A program made the translations under genes and the position numbers. Positions 24,652-33,100 of a stretch of 38,879 bases of DNA are shown in pieces. This DNA is from a virus. Below the pieces are notes generated by a model. That model did no database searches. It was not told the DNA's origin and was given only the letters and a program-made list of their open reading frames with translations. The stretch covers positions 1 through 38,879 of the IMG/VR virus record IMGVR_UViG_3300029448_000124; one strand, given 5' to 3'. How positions within the stretch are numbered: the stretch's first letter is position 1; every line of letters starts with the position of its first letter.

Positions 24652-24922
24652 ATTAATGCAGCACCCCGTCGTTTACGTTGTACTAACTCAACATCGTGGT
24701 AAGTATATGCCGCATTTCTTTTCTTGCGGCACAGAAGCAGAGGATTACTATCACGAATACCTGGAGCTAATGCGACCCAATAACGCTTTGCTTTGTGTAC
24801 TACAACAAGGCGAATACTTTGGTAAGAAATATTTATCCAAGGGATTACCTTTAGAATTACAAAGCAATGATGCAGCGGGTATTACACTTGACGAAATGGA
24901 AAGAGCGCAGTATGAAAAATAG
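24641..24922 (+). CDS. Small early protein of unknown function
   Basis: This 93-residue protein (MEDELMQHPVVYVVLTQHRG start) has mixed alpha/beta character and contains FFSCGTEAEDYYHEYLELMR and a C-terminal acidic helix. Overlap with the zinc-finger gene and a 2-base gap to the next gene support translation. I recognise no family. Confidence 0.65.
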   Translation: MEDELMQHPVVYVVLTQHRGKYMPHFFSCGTEAEDYYHEYLELMRPNNALLCVLQQGEYFGKKYLSKGLPLELQSNDAAGITLDEMERAQYEK

Positions 24923-24924
24923 TA

Positions 24925-25374
24925 ATGGAATATATAACAATTCAAACCAGGTACGCGGTAGAATTTGGGGTACCCCAAGCCATTGCTTTACATACAATCA
25001 CTTACTTTGTACTCAAAAATAAAAATGAAAACAGAAATAAAAAAAATGGAAAATATTGGACATTCAATTCCTACAAGGGGTGGCGAGAAGCTATGCCTTT
25101 CTACACCGAGCATCAAATCAGAACTGCGTTGCGTTCATTACGGGACAAGGGAGCAATCCTTACGGGGAACTATAATAAAATGGGGTACGATAAAACCTAT
25201 TGGTATACGCTTGCACCTCGATTGTTACAAGAAGCAGAAGCATCGGAATATTGGCGAAGTCGTATTAAAAAAGCTAAGTCAAAAGCTATTAATGCCACCG
25301 ACAAATCTGCCGCACCCACCGACAAATTTACCTCACCAATACCAAACAAGTATATAGAAATAGAACCGTATTAA
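24925..25374 (+). CDS. Winged-helix DNA-binding protein, likely replication accessory
   Basis: This 149-residue protein shows the phage winged-helix pattern often labelled replication protein: YAVEFGVPQAIALHTITYFV (10-29), WTFNSYKGWREAMPFYTEHQ (45-64), IRTALRSLRDKGAILTG (65-81), then NYNKMGYDKTYWYTL, the wing. The C-terminal tail is Lys/Thr-rich. It lies upstream of nuclease, annealing protein and helicase genes. A 14-base GGGGTACCCC-centred palindrome (24965-24978) sits inside its early codons. Role as an origin-binding or helicase-loading protein is inferred. Confidence 0.75.
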   Translation: MEYITIQTRYAVEFGVPQAIALHTITYFVLKNKNENRNKKNGKYWTFNSYKGWREAMPFYTEHQIRTALRSLRDKGAILTGNYNKMGYDKTYWYTLAPRLLQEAEASEYWRSRIKKAKSKAINATDKSAAPTDKFTSPIPNKYIEIEPY

Positions 25375-25433
25375 TGAGAACTATAAAATTACTAACTAAA
25401 AGAACTAGGGTAAAACCTAAAAAGAAAAAATAA
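25374..25433 (+). CDS. 19-residue basic peptide (tentative)
   Basis: A tiny frame starts by TAATG overlap with the winged-helix stop and ends one base before the next ATG. It encodes MRTIKLLTKRTRVKPKKKK. The exact fill of the gap and the strong basic bias, like the 27-residue peptide at 21347, make it worth listing, but length alone gives little support. Confidence 0.35.
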   Translation: MRTIKLLTKRTRVKPKKKK

Positions 25434-25434
25434 C

Positions 25435-26196
25435 ATGGGAGGACATTTTTACGATTGCAAGGGTACCCCTTATTTAACCGAAGCAAGAACACCCGTTCAA
25501 GCTCGTAAGCTCAAAGCTTATCCATCAGTAACTACTGTACTTAGTATTCAGATGAATGATTTCTTACATAACATTTGGATGCCGAGAAAGTTAGTTGAAC
25601 TAGCAAGAGACAACCCAACAATGCCCGTGCAAGAGATACAAGAACTCAAGTACGGACAACGTGTTTGCCCTGCTACTGGTAATAAAATAAGCTCATCATC
25701 ATTTGGTACATCAGTTCACGCTAGACTTGAAGAGGTATTGAATCATCGGATATTTGGCGAAGGATTAGAAAACGAGGGTACCCCCTTTGACGATTGGGCA
25801 GAACCTTTTATAGATTTCATAGACAAGAATAACATTAAGCCACTTGCTACTGAAAAGATTGTCTACTGCGACAAGATGAAAAGCGCAGGGTCAGTTGATT
25901 TGATTGCAGAAGTAGACGGCAAAGTACATTTGTTTGATTACAAATGCAGAGATACAAAAGGAACTGGAGGTAAGTTTTACGAAGAGAAGGACTGCACTCA
26001 GTTAGCGATTGAATCTAAATGGCTGCAGCAATCTATGGACTTGAGTTACGAGCCAATGATTACGAGCGTCTGTATATGCACAGAAAGCAAGAAACATTAT
26101 CACAAAAATTGGACTAAAACTCAGATGCGCAAAGCAGTCACGCGCTTCAGATATTTGAACAGATTGTACAGAATAGATTGGATGAAGGCGAAATAA
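25435..26196 (+). CDS. PD-(D/E)XK exonuclease (RecB/Cas4-like)
   Basis: This 253-residue protein has the nuclease layout of phage RecB/Cas4-type exonucleases: GTSVHARLEE (91-100), a Glu at 140, SAGSVDLIAEVDG (150-162) with Asp155, and FDYK (167-170) as the catalytic DxK, followed by a Gln motif in CTQLAIES (187-194). Such enzymes resect DNA ends to feed single-strand annealing proteins, and an Erf-like gene lies downstream. Copies of the palindrome at 25461-25468 and 25776-25783 encode Gly-Thr-Pro. Confidence 0.85.
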   Translation: MGGHFYDCKGTPYLTEARTPVQARKLKAYPSVTTVLSIQMNDFLHNIWMPRKLVELARDNPTMPVQEIQELKYGQRVCPATGNKISSSSFGTSVHARLEEVLNHRIFGEGLENEGTPFDDWAEPFIDFIDKNNIKPLATEKIVYCDKMKSAGSVDLIAEVDGKVHLFDYKCRDTKGTGGKFYEEKDCTQLAIESKWLQQSMDLSYEPMITSVCICTESKKHYHKNWTKTQMRKAVTRFRYLNRLYRIDWMKAK

Positions 26197-26447
26197 TGGG
26201 TAAATACGATTCAGCTATTATTATGTCTAGATGGCACGTAGATTTAGACGCGGAACAAGAAGAATATTTAGGAAGAAAGCTCACAGATGGAGAGTGGCAC
26301 ACACTTAGAGCAATGCTAGAGGGAGACCTTTATCGTTCAAGTGTCATAGAAAAGTATGTAAAATATTCGAGGTACTTTATTAAAGAACTTTCCAAAGGTA
26401 GAACCCCCGAAGATATAATGAGCAAACCAATTAGAATTATAAAATGA
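26196..26447 (+). CDS. Small early protein of unknown function
   Basis: I choose the ATG at 26196 (MGKYDSAIIMSRWHVDLDAE), which overlaps the exonuclease stop (TAATG) and has AAGGCG upstream; an in-frame start 18 bases earlier is possible. The 83-residue product is helical, with YLGRKLTDGEWHTLRAMLEG. It overlaps the next gene by ATGA. I recognise no family. Confidence 0.65.
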   Translation: MGKYDSAIIMSRWHVDLDAEQEEYLGRKLTDGEWHTLRAMLEGDLYRSSVIEKYVKYSRYFIKELSKGRTPEDIMSKPIRIIK

Positions 26448-26791
26448 ATTTTTGCGAAGACTTTAAGCACGACTTAGAAGTAGGACTTGTCGCCGAAAAA
26501 GAGATAGCAGATATGCTAGAGAACTCTACGGTAGAAGTTAAACGAGACATTATTGCTAAGACAACGGGGAGAATATTTGTTGAGTACAGTTATAAAGGTA
26601 GACCTAGTGGTATATCAAAAACGCAAGCAGACTTTTATTGCTTTGTTGTAGGGGACTTAATTATTTTTTACGAAACCAAGAAGCTTAAAAATTTAATTAG
26701 ACCTATGCTTGGAACCGATGCAGATATATGCGGAGGAGATAACGACCAAAGCAGAGGCATACTACTACCACTTAAAAAATTAATACCGTGA
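26444..26791 (+). CDS. PD-(D/E)XK-like nuclease (small phage type)
   Basis: This 115-residue protein contains VEVKRD (30-35), GRIFVEYSYKGRPSGISKTQ (42-61) and AD at 62-63. The order Glu-Val-Lys, then Val-Glu-Tyr, then x-P-S-G-I-x-x-T-x-A-D is found in small phage endonuclease-like proteins of the restriction-endonuclease/resolvase fold. It may act on recombination intermediates. The assignment is by motif memory and moderate. It starts inside the previous stop. Confidence 0.65.
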   Translation: MNFCEDFKHDLEVGLVAEKEIADMLENSTVEVKRDIIAKTTGRIFVEYSYKGRPSGISKTQADFYCFVVGDLIIFYETKKLKNLIRPMLGTDADICGGDNDQSRGILLPLKKLIP

Positions 26792-26952
26792 AGAAATACG
26801 AAATATTTTATAAGCATACAGATATGAACCCCGACTATACGGGTTACACTACAAAATGGGCGAACGATGAAAAACAAGCCAAGAAGTATGTTACAAAAAA
26901 TAAACCTTACATAAGAGTTACTGCAGTTAATGAAATACGTACCCCAAACTAA
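26788..26952 (+). CDS. 54-residue protein with GTG start
   Basis: A frame starting at GTG overlaps the previous stop (GTGA) and reads VKKYEIFYKHTDMNPDYTGY, then a helical Lys-rich stretch and a beta segment PYIRVTAVNEIRTPN. It overlaps the endonuclease VII start by 23 bases. The start-stop coupling, the position in a gapless operon and plausible secondary structure support it. Function is unknown. Confidence 0.6.
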   Translation: MKKYEIFYKHTDMNPDYTGYTTKWANDEKQAKKYVTKNKPYIRVTAVNEIRTPN

Positions 26953-27370
26953 ACTAAAACAGTGGAGAGAAGACAACGCCCCAGCAAAGTGTCCAATTTT
27001 GGGGGTACCCCTAAATGATGCAGTTGTAGACCACGACCACGATACTGGAATGATACGCGGAGTATTGCACAGACAAGCAAATGCTTGGGAGGGAAAGACT
27101 TACAACGCTTGGAAAAGATACGCTAAAAACAATAGTGACCTGGGGTTTATTGATTCCCTGGAGAACATGGCGAAATATTTAAAGAAAGGGGGTACTCAAT
27201 ATTTGCACCCTACTGGATTAGTACAACTCGGTAAACGTTTTGGTAGACTTAAAAAAGAAGAACAAGTGTTTGCATTAAAAAAGTTTGGAGTAAAAAAAGA
27301 TGAAATTAATTCTTGCAATAACTCTGCAGACAGAGTAAAACTTTATAAAAATGTATTAAAAAATTTATGA
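26930..27370 (+). CDS. Endonuclease VII-type (HNH) recombination nuclease
   Basis: This 146-residue protein has the endonuclease VII core CPILGVPLNDAVVDHDHDTG (21-40) and GVLHRQANAWEGK (44-56). The DHDH (34-37), His47 and Asn51 fit the His-Me finger active site. The T4 enzyme has four zinc-binding cysteines; here I see only Cys21 in this region, so the zinc site seems lost or changed. Such enzymes resolve branched DNA before packaging. The palindrome at 27002-27011 encodes LGVP within the core. Confidence 0.85.
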   Translation: MKYVPQTKLKQWREDNAPAKCPILGVPLNDAVVDHDHDTGMIRGVLHRQANAWEGKTYNAWKRYAKNNSDLGFIDSLENMAKYLKKGGTQYLHPTGLVQLGKRFGRLKKEEQVFALKKFGVKKDEINSCNNSADRVKLYKNVLKNL

Positions 27371-27804
27371 ACATCAAAGAAAAATTAAACATATTGCAGA
27401 CAAAACTGCACGTCCCTAAAGGACAATTTAATAAATTCGGGAACTATAAATACCGTTCCCTCGAAGATATAACACTAGCAATCAAAGCACCATTAGAAGA
27501 ATTAAAATGTATTCTTTTAATGCAAAGCGTAATTGAAGAGATAGGCGGCAAGAACTATGTGAAAGCCACCGTAACATTAGCCGACTGCGAGAGTGACGAA
27601 AGTATTTCAGTTACTGCATACGCTCGCGAAGCAACAGAATCTAAGGGAATGTCGCCCGCGCAAATGACGGGTAGTTCAGATTCCTATGCAAAAAAATACG
27701 CGTTAGGTGGTCTATTAAATCTTGACGAAAGCCAAGATGACGATGCCACAAATACACACGGCAAAACAATTTCTAACACTAAACCAAGAAAGGATATAAT
27801 ATAA
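27367..27804 (+). CDS. Erf-family single-strand annealing protein
   Basis: This 145-residue protein matches the Erf superfamily: KFGNYKYRSLEDITLAIKAP (23-42), a central beta sheet (KNYVKATVTLADC) and GSSDSYAKKYALGGLLNLDE (about 102-121) followed by DDDATN. These proteins coat and anneal complementary single strands during phage recombination. The exonuclease at 25435 would generate the substrate. The start overlaps the endonuclease VII stop by ATGA. Confidence 0.88.
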   Translation: MNIKEKLNILQTKLHVPKGQFNKFGNYKYRSLEDITLAIKAPLEELKCILLMQSVIEEIGGKNYVKATVTLADCESDESISVTAYAREATESKGMSPAQMTGSSDSYAKKYALGGLLNLDESQDDDATNTHGKTISNTKPRKDII

Positions 27805-28028
27805 TGTCAGATTATGATGATACTAATACCTTCGTACTATTCTCGGAAGAGGTAGAAGAGGGGTCAAAAAAACCAAACTGCACGGGTAAGATTAACATCG
27901 ACGGTAAGCAGATGCGCCTAGCAGGGTGGAGTGGCGAATCCAAAAACGGAAGACGCTACGTACGCGGAACGTGGTCGGAGTATAAAGCTAAGACTACTGA
28001 AACAGCTAAAGAGGAGGCACCGTTTTAA
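27804..28028 (+). CDS. Small acidic protein, DUF736-like
   Basis: This 74-residue protein has a short beta core, KPNCTGKINIDGKQMRLAGW followed by SGESKNGRRYVRGTW, which resembles the DUF736-type small proteins with an OB-like pattern. The N-terminal and C-terminal ends are acidic. Placed directly after the annealing gene with TAATG overlap, it might act with single-stranded DNA, but this is a guess. Confidence 0.6.
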   Translation: MSDYDDTNTFVLFSEEVEEGSKKPNCTGKINIDGKQMRLAGWSGESKNGRRYVRGTWSEYKAKTTETAKEEAPF

Positions 28029-28372
28029 TGACGGAGCTGCCCGATAGTGGAGCAAGGACTGCATTCGATACGGGTGCAGTCCGTGACTCTATGCTAGGAA
28101 AAGGGGTACCCTCAATGATTCCTACTTGTGCAATCAAAGCAATGGCTCGACGATTCGAGGACGGCGCAAGCAAGTACGGTAAGGATAATTGGAAAAAGGG
28201 TATACCTACATCAAGGTACTGCGATGCAGCTTTCAGACATTTGATGGCGTGCAAAGATGGCGAAACAGATGAAGACCATTTTGGAGCAGTCCTTTGGAAT
28301 ATGGCGTGTTGGTTAGAAACCAAGCGTATGATTAAAAATAAAGAGTTACCTACAGAATTAAACGACTTATGA
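28028..28372 (+). CDS. DUF5664-type dATP/dGTP diphosphohydrolase-like protein
   Basis: This 114-residue protein matches my memory of the DUF5664 (dATP/dGTP diphosphohydrolase N-terminal) family: DSGARTAFDTGAVRD (6-20), IPTCAIKAMARRFEDGASKY (31-50), GKDNWKKGIP (51-60), RH at 70-71, GETDEDHFGAVLWN (78-91). The conserved Glu, His and Asp residues suit a metal-dependent nucleotide hydrolase, and a role in shaping nucleotide pools during replication is likely. GGGTACCC at 28104-28111 encodes GVP. Confidence 0.75.
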   Translation: MTELPDSGARTAFDTGAVRDSMLGKGVPSMIPTCAIKAMARRFEDGASKYGKDNWKKGIPTSRYCDAAFRHLMACKDGETDEDHFGAVLWNMACWLETKRMIKNKELPTELNDL

Positions 28373-28536
28373 GTAAAGAAAATGATTACATAGACGAGTA
28401 CAAGAAAGCTCGTAGAGGTATAGCCATTGCAGGCAAAACCAAAAAAGAAGTTATCGAAAATTTTTACAAGCAAGCTAGGTCAGATATATATTGGGGTATG
28501 AAGAAACGATATATAGACGATAAACTAGGATTGTAA
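28369..28536 (+). CDS. 55-residue small protein
   Basis: A frame starting by ATGA overlap reads MSKENDYIDEYKKARRGIAI, followed by a helical Lys-rich part (KTKKEVIENFYKQARSDIYW) and ends exactly before the helicase ATG. It fills the gap between the hydrolase and helicase genes. Charged helical character only; function is unknown. Confidence 0.65.
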   Translation: MSKENDYIDEYKKARRGIAIAGKTKKEVIENFYKQARSDIYWGMKKRYIDDKLGL

Positions 28537-29862
28537 ATGACAGATAAAGCACTACAAGAACCGTATTCATTAGATGCGGAGGAAGCCGTTGTCGCTTGTT
28601 TAATCAAGTCAGACGACGAGAGTGTATACGATAGTATTACACAGATAATAAACGTAGACGATTTCTATATAGAGAGGACTAGAATACTGTACTCTATTAT
28701 AGATGAACTACATAAAATGAGCTACCCTATAGATGAAATAACTATCCTGGAAAGGGTAAAATCTAAAGGGTATGAGGAAAAAGTTGATGGCTTTTTAGGT
28801 ATACAGAACATACTTGAAAGAGTCGAGACTACTACATCGGCTCGTTATTACGCTAATATCGTCCGTGACAAGTCGATAGCTCGCAACCTTATACGTATGT
28901 CTCGTCAAACAATAGAGGCAATCGTAGGGGGTTCTGAGGCTCGCACAGAGGCAACTAATATGGAGGGCGCGTTGGCTATTATAGCAGACAGAACTCAAGT
29001 TGAAGATTCTTTCTCAGATGCAGGGGATTTATTGCAAGATAAGCTTACTGCAATGACAGAAAATCGTTACGAATTTACTGCACTTAGCACGGGAATCGGA
29101 CATCTAGACGATAAACTTGACGAGGGTGGTATTGGTAAAGGAGAGGTATTTGTTGTTTCAGCACCTACCTCTTGTGGTAAAAGTCAGTTGGCTTTGAACA
29201 TAGTTCTTAGGGCATCAGTACAAGACGGCATACCGATTGGTATATTTAGTTTTGAGATGCCCGCAGAGCAACTAATGAAACGAATGATACAAACGGCAAG
29301 CGCAGTAAACCTTAGACGAATCAGAGAGAACGTAGCAACAGACGAAGAGAAAACTCGCGTCTTTGATGCACTCAAGAAAGTTAAAGAATCGCCAATCGTT
29401 GTTGAGCATTTTGTTAGAAGCATAGATGAACTACGTTCAAAGGCTAGGTCAATGAAGCGAAAAAGTAATATAGAAGCGCTAGTAATTGATTATCTCCAAC
29501 TTATACCATATGATACTCGTATGAGTAAGCATGACGGAATAGCATTAGTTTCACATAGGATTAAACAACTAGCAATGGAACTAAATATTCCTATTATTTT
29601 GTTGGCGCAAGTCAATAGAGAGGGAGCAAAGAGAGACTCTGGTCTATCAATGCACGACCTCAAGGATAGTGGGGATATTGAGAATGATGCAGATGTCATA
29701 TTACTTATGTGGGCTAGGGGCGGCGACCTACAAAACTGCCGCGTGTTTGATGGTAAAACATCTTACCTCGAACTAGATTATAAAATAGCAAAAAACCGTG
29801 AGGGCGAAAGAGACCTTATGGGTAAATTTAAATTCATAAACCAAATAGGAAGATTCCAATAA
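28537..29862 (+). CDS. DnaB-type replicative helicase
   Basis: This 441-residue protein opens with a DnaB N-terminal-like domain (SLDAEEAVVACLIKSDDESV, then YPIDEITILERV). The RecA-like ATPase follows: Walker A SAPTSCGKS near residues 208-216, FSFEMPAEQLMKRMI, Walker B ALVIDYLQLIP near 314-324, ILLAQVNREG and a GDIENDADVILLMW sensor region. It unwinds DNA ahead of a host polymerase, since no phage polymerase is seen. It is the last large early gene. Full length for the family. Confidence 0.93.
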   Translation: MTDKALQEPYSLDAEEAVVACLIKSDDESVYDSITQIINVDDFYIERTRILYSIIDELHKMSYPIDEITILERVKSKGYEEKVDGFLGIQNILERVETTTSARYYANIVRDKSIARNLIRMSRQTIEAIVGGSEARTEATNMEGALAIIADRTQVEDSFSDAGDLLQDKLTAMTENRYEFTALSTGIGHLDDKLDEGGIGKGEVFVVSAPTSCGKSQLALNIVLRASVQDGIPIGIFSFEMPAEQLMKRMIQTASAVNLRRIRENVATDEEKTRVFDALKKVKESPIVVEHFVRSIDELRSKARSMKRKSNIEALVIDYLQLIPYDTRMSKHDGIALVSHRIKQLAMELNIPIILLAQVNREGAKRDSGLSMHDLKDSGDIENDADVILLMWARGGDLQNCRVFDGKTSYLELDYKIAKNREGERDLMGKFKFINQIGRFQ

Positions 29863-30050
29863 TGTCACAAACAACAACTTACAGAACACCAACCGAAGAT
29901 ATACTAACTCAAGGACTGCACCAAATGACTATAGCGTGCGAGTCTCTTACCAAGCAAAATGAGATTCTCAACAAAGATGTAGAAAATCTTAAAAATAAGT
30001 TGACAAGCGCTAAAGAAAAGCTTTTATGTAATAACATAGACTTTTCTTAA
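29862..30050 (+). CDS. Small coiled-coil protein after helicase
   Basis: This 62-residue protein starts by TAATG overlap with the helicase stop. Residues about 22-55 form a leucine-containing coiled coil (ACESLTKQNEILNKDVENLK). It is the last early gene before the convergent terminator. No family is recognised. Confidence 0.65.
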   Translation: MSQTTTYRTPTEDILTQGLHQMTIACESLTKQNEILNKDVENLKNKLTSAKEKLLCNNIDFS

Positions 30051-30190
30051 AGACTGGCTTGTGTGTAGGGAAACCTTCTCATATGTATATATTTAGGTAA
30101 GCCGTATGAGTAATCTGCGGCGGGAGAGTTTAAATCATTTCCTCTCCTAATTGAATCCTAGAAAAGCGCCTTCGCAAGAGGGCGTTTTTT
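30051..30190. other. Convergent intergenic region with possible RNA structure
   Basis: This 140-base gap contains two small inverted repeats, GCCG/CGGC (near 30102-30123) and GGAGAG/CTCTCC (near 30123-30147), before the terminator. It does not fit a tRNA cloverleaf on inspection. It may be a structured 3' end or a short RNA, but nothing firm can be said. Confidence 0.4.
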
Positions 30191-30192
30191 TT
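30166..30192 (+). terminator. Convergent terminator at the end of the early block
   Basis: CGCC (30167-30170) pairs with GGCG (30181-30184) around a short loop, followed by eight T (30185-30192). Four A precede the stem, so the minus-strand transcript would also have a stem followed by T. The early genes end at 30050 and the opposite-strand gene ends at 30191. Confidence 0.7.
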
Positions 30193-33100
30193 ATCTAGTA
30201 AGCATATAGTATGCTTCTTTAGTTATAACCTTCTTACCATATAACTCTTTAAAGTAAGCCGTGTTACCTTGGTATAAATCTTTTAAGATTCTTATTTGAG
30301 TATCAGATGAAAGTGCATCTATTGTTGCCTCAAAGTTTGTTAATCCTTTACGCGCATCCATTCTACTTCTCTTGTAGTAATTTAACATTTTCTTCTTTAA
30401 GAAAGGATTATCAACTGAACGAATTGCTTGCATTATTTTTTCGTTATTTACTTCTGTGTTAATAGTTAAATCTAAATCTAAACCATCAAATACTGATTCT
30501 GCAGTAACCCTTGGTGTTCTTGGTAAGCTAGGAATCTGACCTGCTTGTAGGTATGCTAATTCTTCAGAGCTTACACCTGCTGTCTTTAACATATCTATTG
30601 CCTTGTCCGCGCCGTGAAAGTATGTAAAATTATTAAGGTGCGTTCTCTGAACTTGCATCAAGTCTGTGTACTGCCTATTAGCTTCTTGGTATTGTGATTC
30701 GCCTTGGTCTGGTAATGCACGTAACTCTTCTAGTCTATGATTAATCATTGCGCCCCAATCAGATTTAACCGCTCTTACATCTTGGTATCCTTTACGTGCT
30801 TTTCTTTCTCCAGTCTCTACCATATCTCTAGGATTTACACGCCAACCTAACTGACGAGCGTACACTTGGTCTAATGAAAACCTTGAACCTGGCTTACCTG
30901 CCTTAATGAATTTGTCTAGCTCTCTTGCTTGTCCAGGCTTAAACATATCCTCTATAGCAAACTCCATAATCTCTTGGAACTTCTGAAAATCATTTGGGTT
31001 AGTGCTAATCTTTTCTCCGCTTTCTATATCTTTATTAAGTAAAGCTTGACCTACACCTACATAGAAAAATGCGCCTTCACCAACGAACTCTTGTCTTACA
31101 AGTCTCATCAATGACGTTTCATCTGTACCGTCCATACCTGCCTGGAATGCTTGAGCAATCATACGCTGCGGTACCAAGTAAGATGAATTAAGATAATTAA
31201 ATTTAGTGTTATCTTCGTCCATTGTCATAATCAACGGAGAGTTTGTCGCGTATTCTTCTACGTAGGACTCTAATAATTTAGCTCTTTTTTCATCTGTTAC
31301 ATTATTAGCTTTTTCGTAGCCAGAGAAATATGCAGTTGCGCCACCAAGTGTAGCAGCAGTCCAAGCCGCTCTGTGCGCACCTATTCTCATAGATGCCGCT
31401 TTGTCTACTCTGCCTAAATTAACGCCAAGCTGCTGACCTAAAGTACCTGCTAATAAATCTTTAATCTGTCTACCCTGGTTATACTGATTACGCAATAGCT
31501 CCATAGTAAACGTAGCGAACTGCGGAGTAAGACCATACTTAGTTGTTAAACGAGCAGCTGCATTTACCTTGTCATAGTTTTGGTATACATCATTCAATAA
31601 CTTAGCGGCTGCGTTTTTTAAATCTTCTGCGCGTTTAGGGTCTGCTAAATCTGGGTACACCTTTTTTAGTTGTAGCTGCATAAGCTTCCAACCGTAATAT
31701 CTAAATGCAGTATCTGGAACTTGGTATACTTTAGCAAATGGTTCTATTACTTTTTGTGCAGGACCGACTGCGTTTTCTAAATTACTTCTAATATCAGATG
31801 CAAATATATTACCGCCTTTAATTCCGTATCTTTCTGCGTCTTTTATTTCCGAAAGTATTTCTTTAGATAACTTTTGATTGCTTGCTAACATGTCAATATC
31901 AGACATAGCTACACGAAAACCATTCCATAAAGCAGGAACTTCCATGGGGTTTGCCATAGCAAGTTGAGCAATCGTAGCCATATTGCCATAGAACTGAACC
32001 ATATAAGAAGGTAAGTTTCCTAGAACCTTTACTGCTTTAGATAAACCTACTCCAGAATCTAGTGTAGTTTGCATACCATCAATGAATCCATTGACTGAGT
32101 TTTCTATATAATTACTAGCGTACAACTGATTAACGGCAATGTTTACTTCTGGACTTGTATACAATCCACTCTTACCGCCGCGCAAGTCTAACGAAATAAC
32201 TCCAGGTGTATCTGGATTTCTACTAGCTAGATTCATACCTTCTAGCATTTCAGTCATTCTTTTGTCGGCAGATGCACGTGCAACTAACCTAGTCAGTCTT
32301 GATACTGTACCACGTGCGCGCTCTCCTGGGTCTCTGACTACACCCATCATTCTCATAAGTGCTGCATTAGTGCTTTCATCTAATTCTCTTGCGCGAACAG
32401 GTGCATTAATAGGTTGTTTACCACCTCCTAATGCTTTACCTTTTCTAGTTGCTGCAGAGTTATCAATAATTTCTTGTACTAAAGATGCGGCTTTTTCTCT
32501 ATTAGAGAATCTTACACCTTGGTCATCCATAGATTTAGGACTACCTTTTACTAAAGGCTTTCCTTTATCAACATAATCTATTCTGTTTCTCAATGGCTGC
32601 CCTAAGCCAATTTTAGCTTCCTCAAGGTCACTAAATAAACTTGTTGTTTTCTGATAAGTAAACTCTCCAGAAACTGGGTCGAATACTTCTACTCCTATTG
32701 CTAGGTCATCTCCTGCGTCTAACTGTCTTTCTATTTCGTCAATAGCTTTTTGTTTTAACTTAGGGTCTACTACAAAACTTTCATTAGTATAGATTTCAAA
32801 CTCTTGAGCTAAGTAATCCTTGTCTCGAATAGAAGCATTTATCTTACCCATAAGAAGCATTTGGCTTTCTTCATCTAGTCCTTTAATAGCATCATCTCCA
32901 AGTAGTCTTGAAAGCACACGTTGCTGACTGTCAACAAAATCTCTCCACTCTGACAATGTGCCAAGCAATCCTTTCTCTACTAAGATAGGGTCTATCTCGC
33001 CTCCATCAAAAAACTTTTGAAACGCAGGCGCAGTCCTTGGGTCTAGCTCTGTCTCTCTAGCTACCGCTTGAGATACTCTACCTCCAATAGCTTCTCCAGT

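Noticed and set aside
30051-30160. tRNA gene after the helicase operon
   Set aside because: A TTTAAATC loop-like string is present, but acceptor, D and T stems of proper length cannot be paired together.
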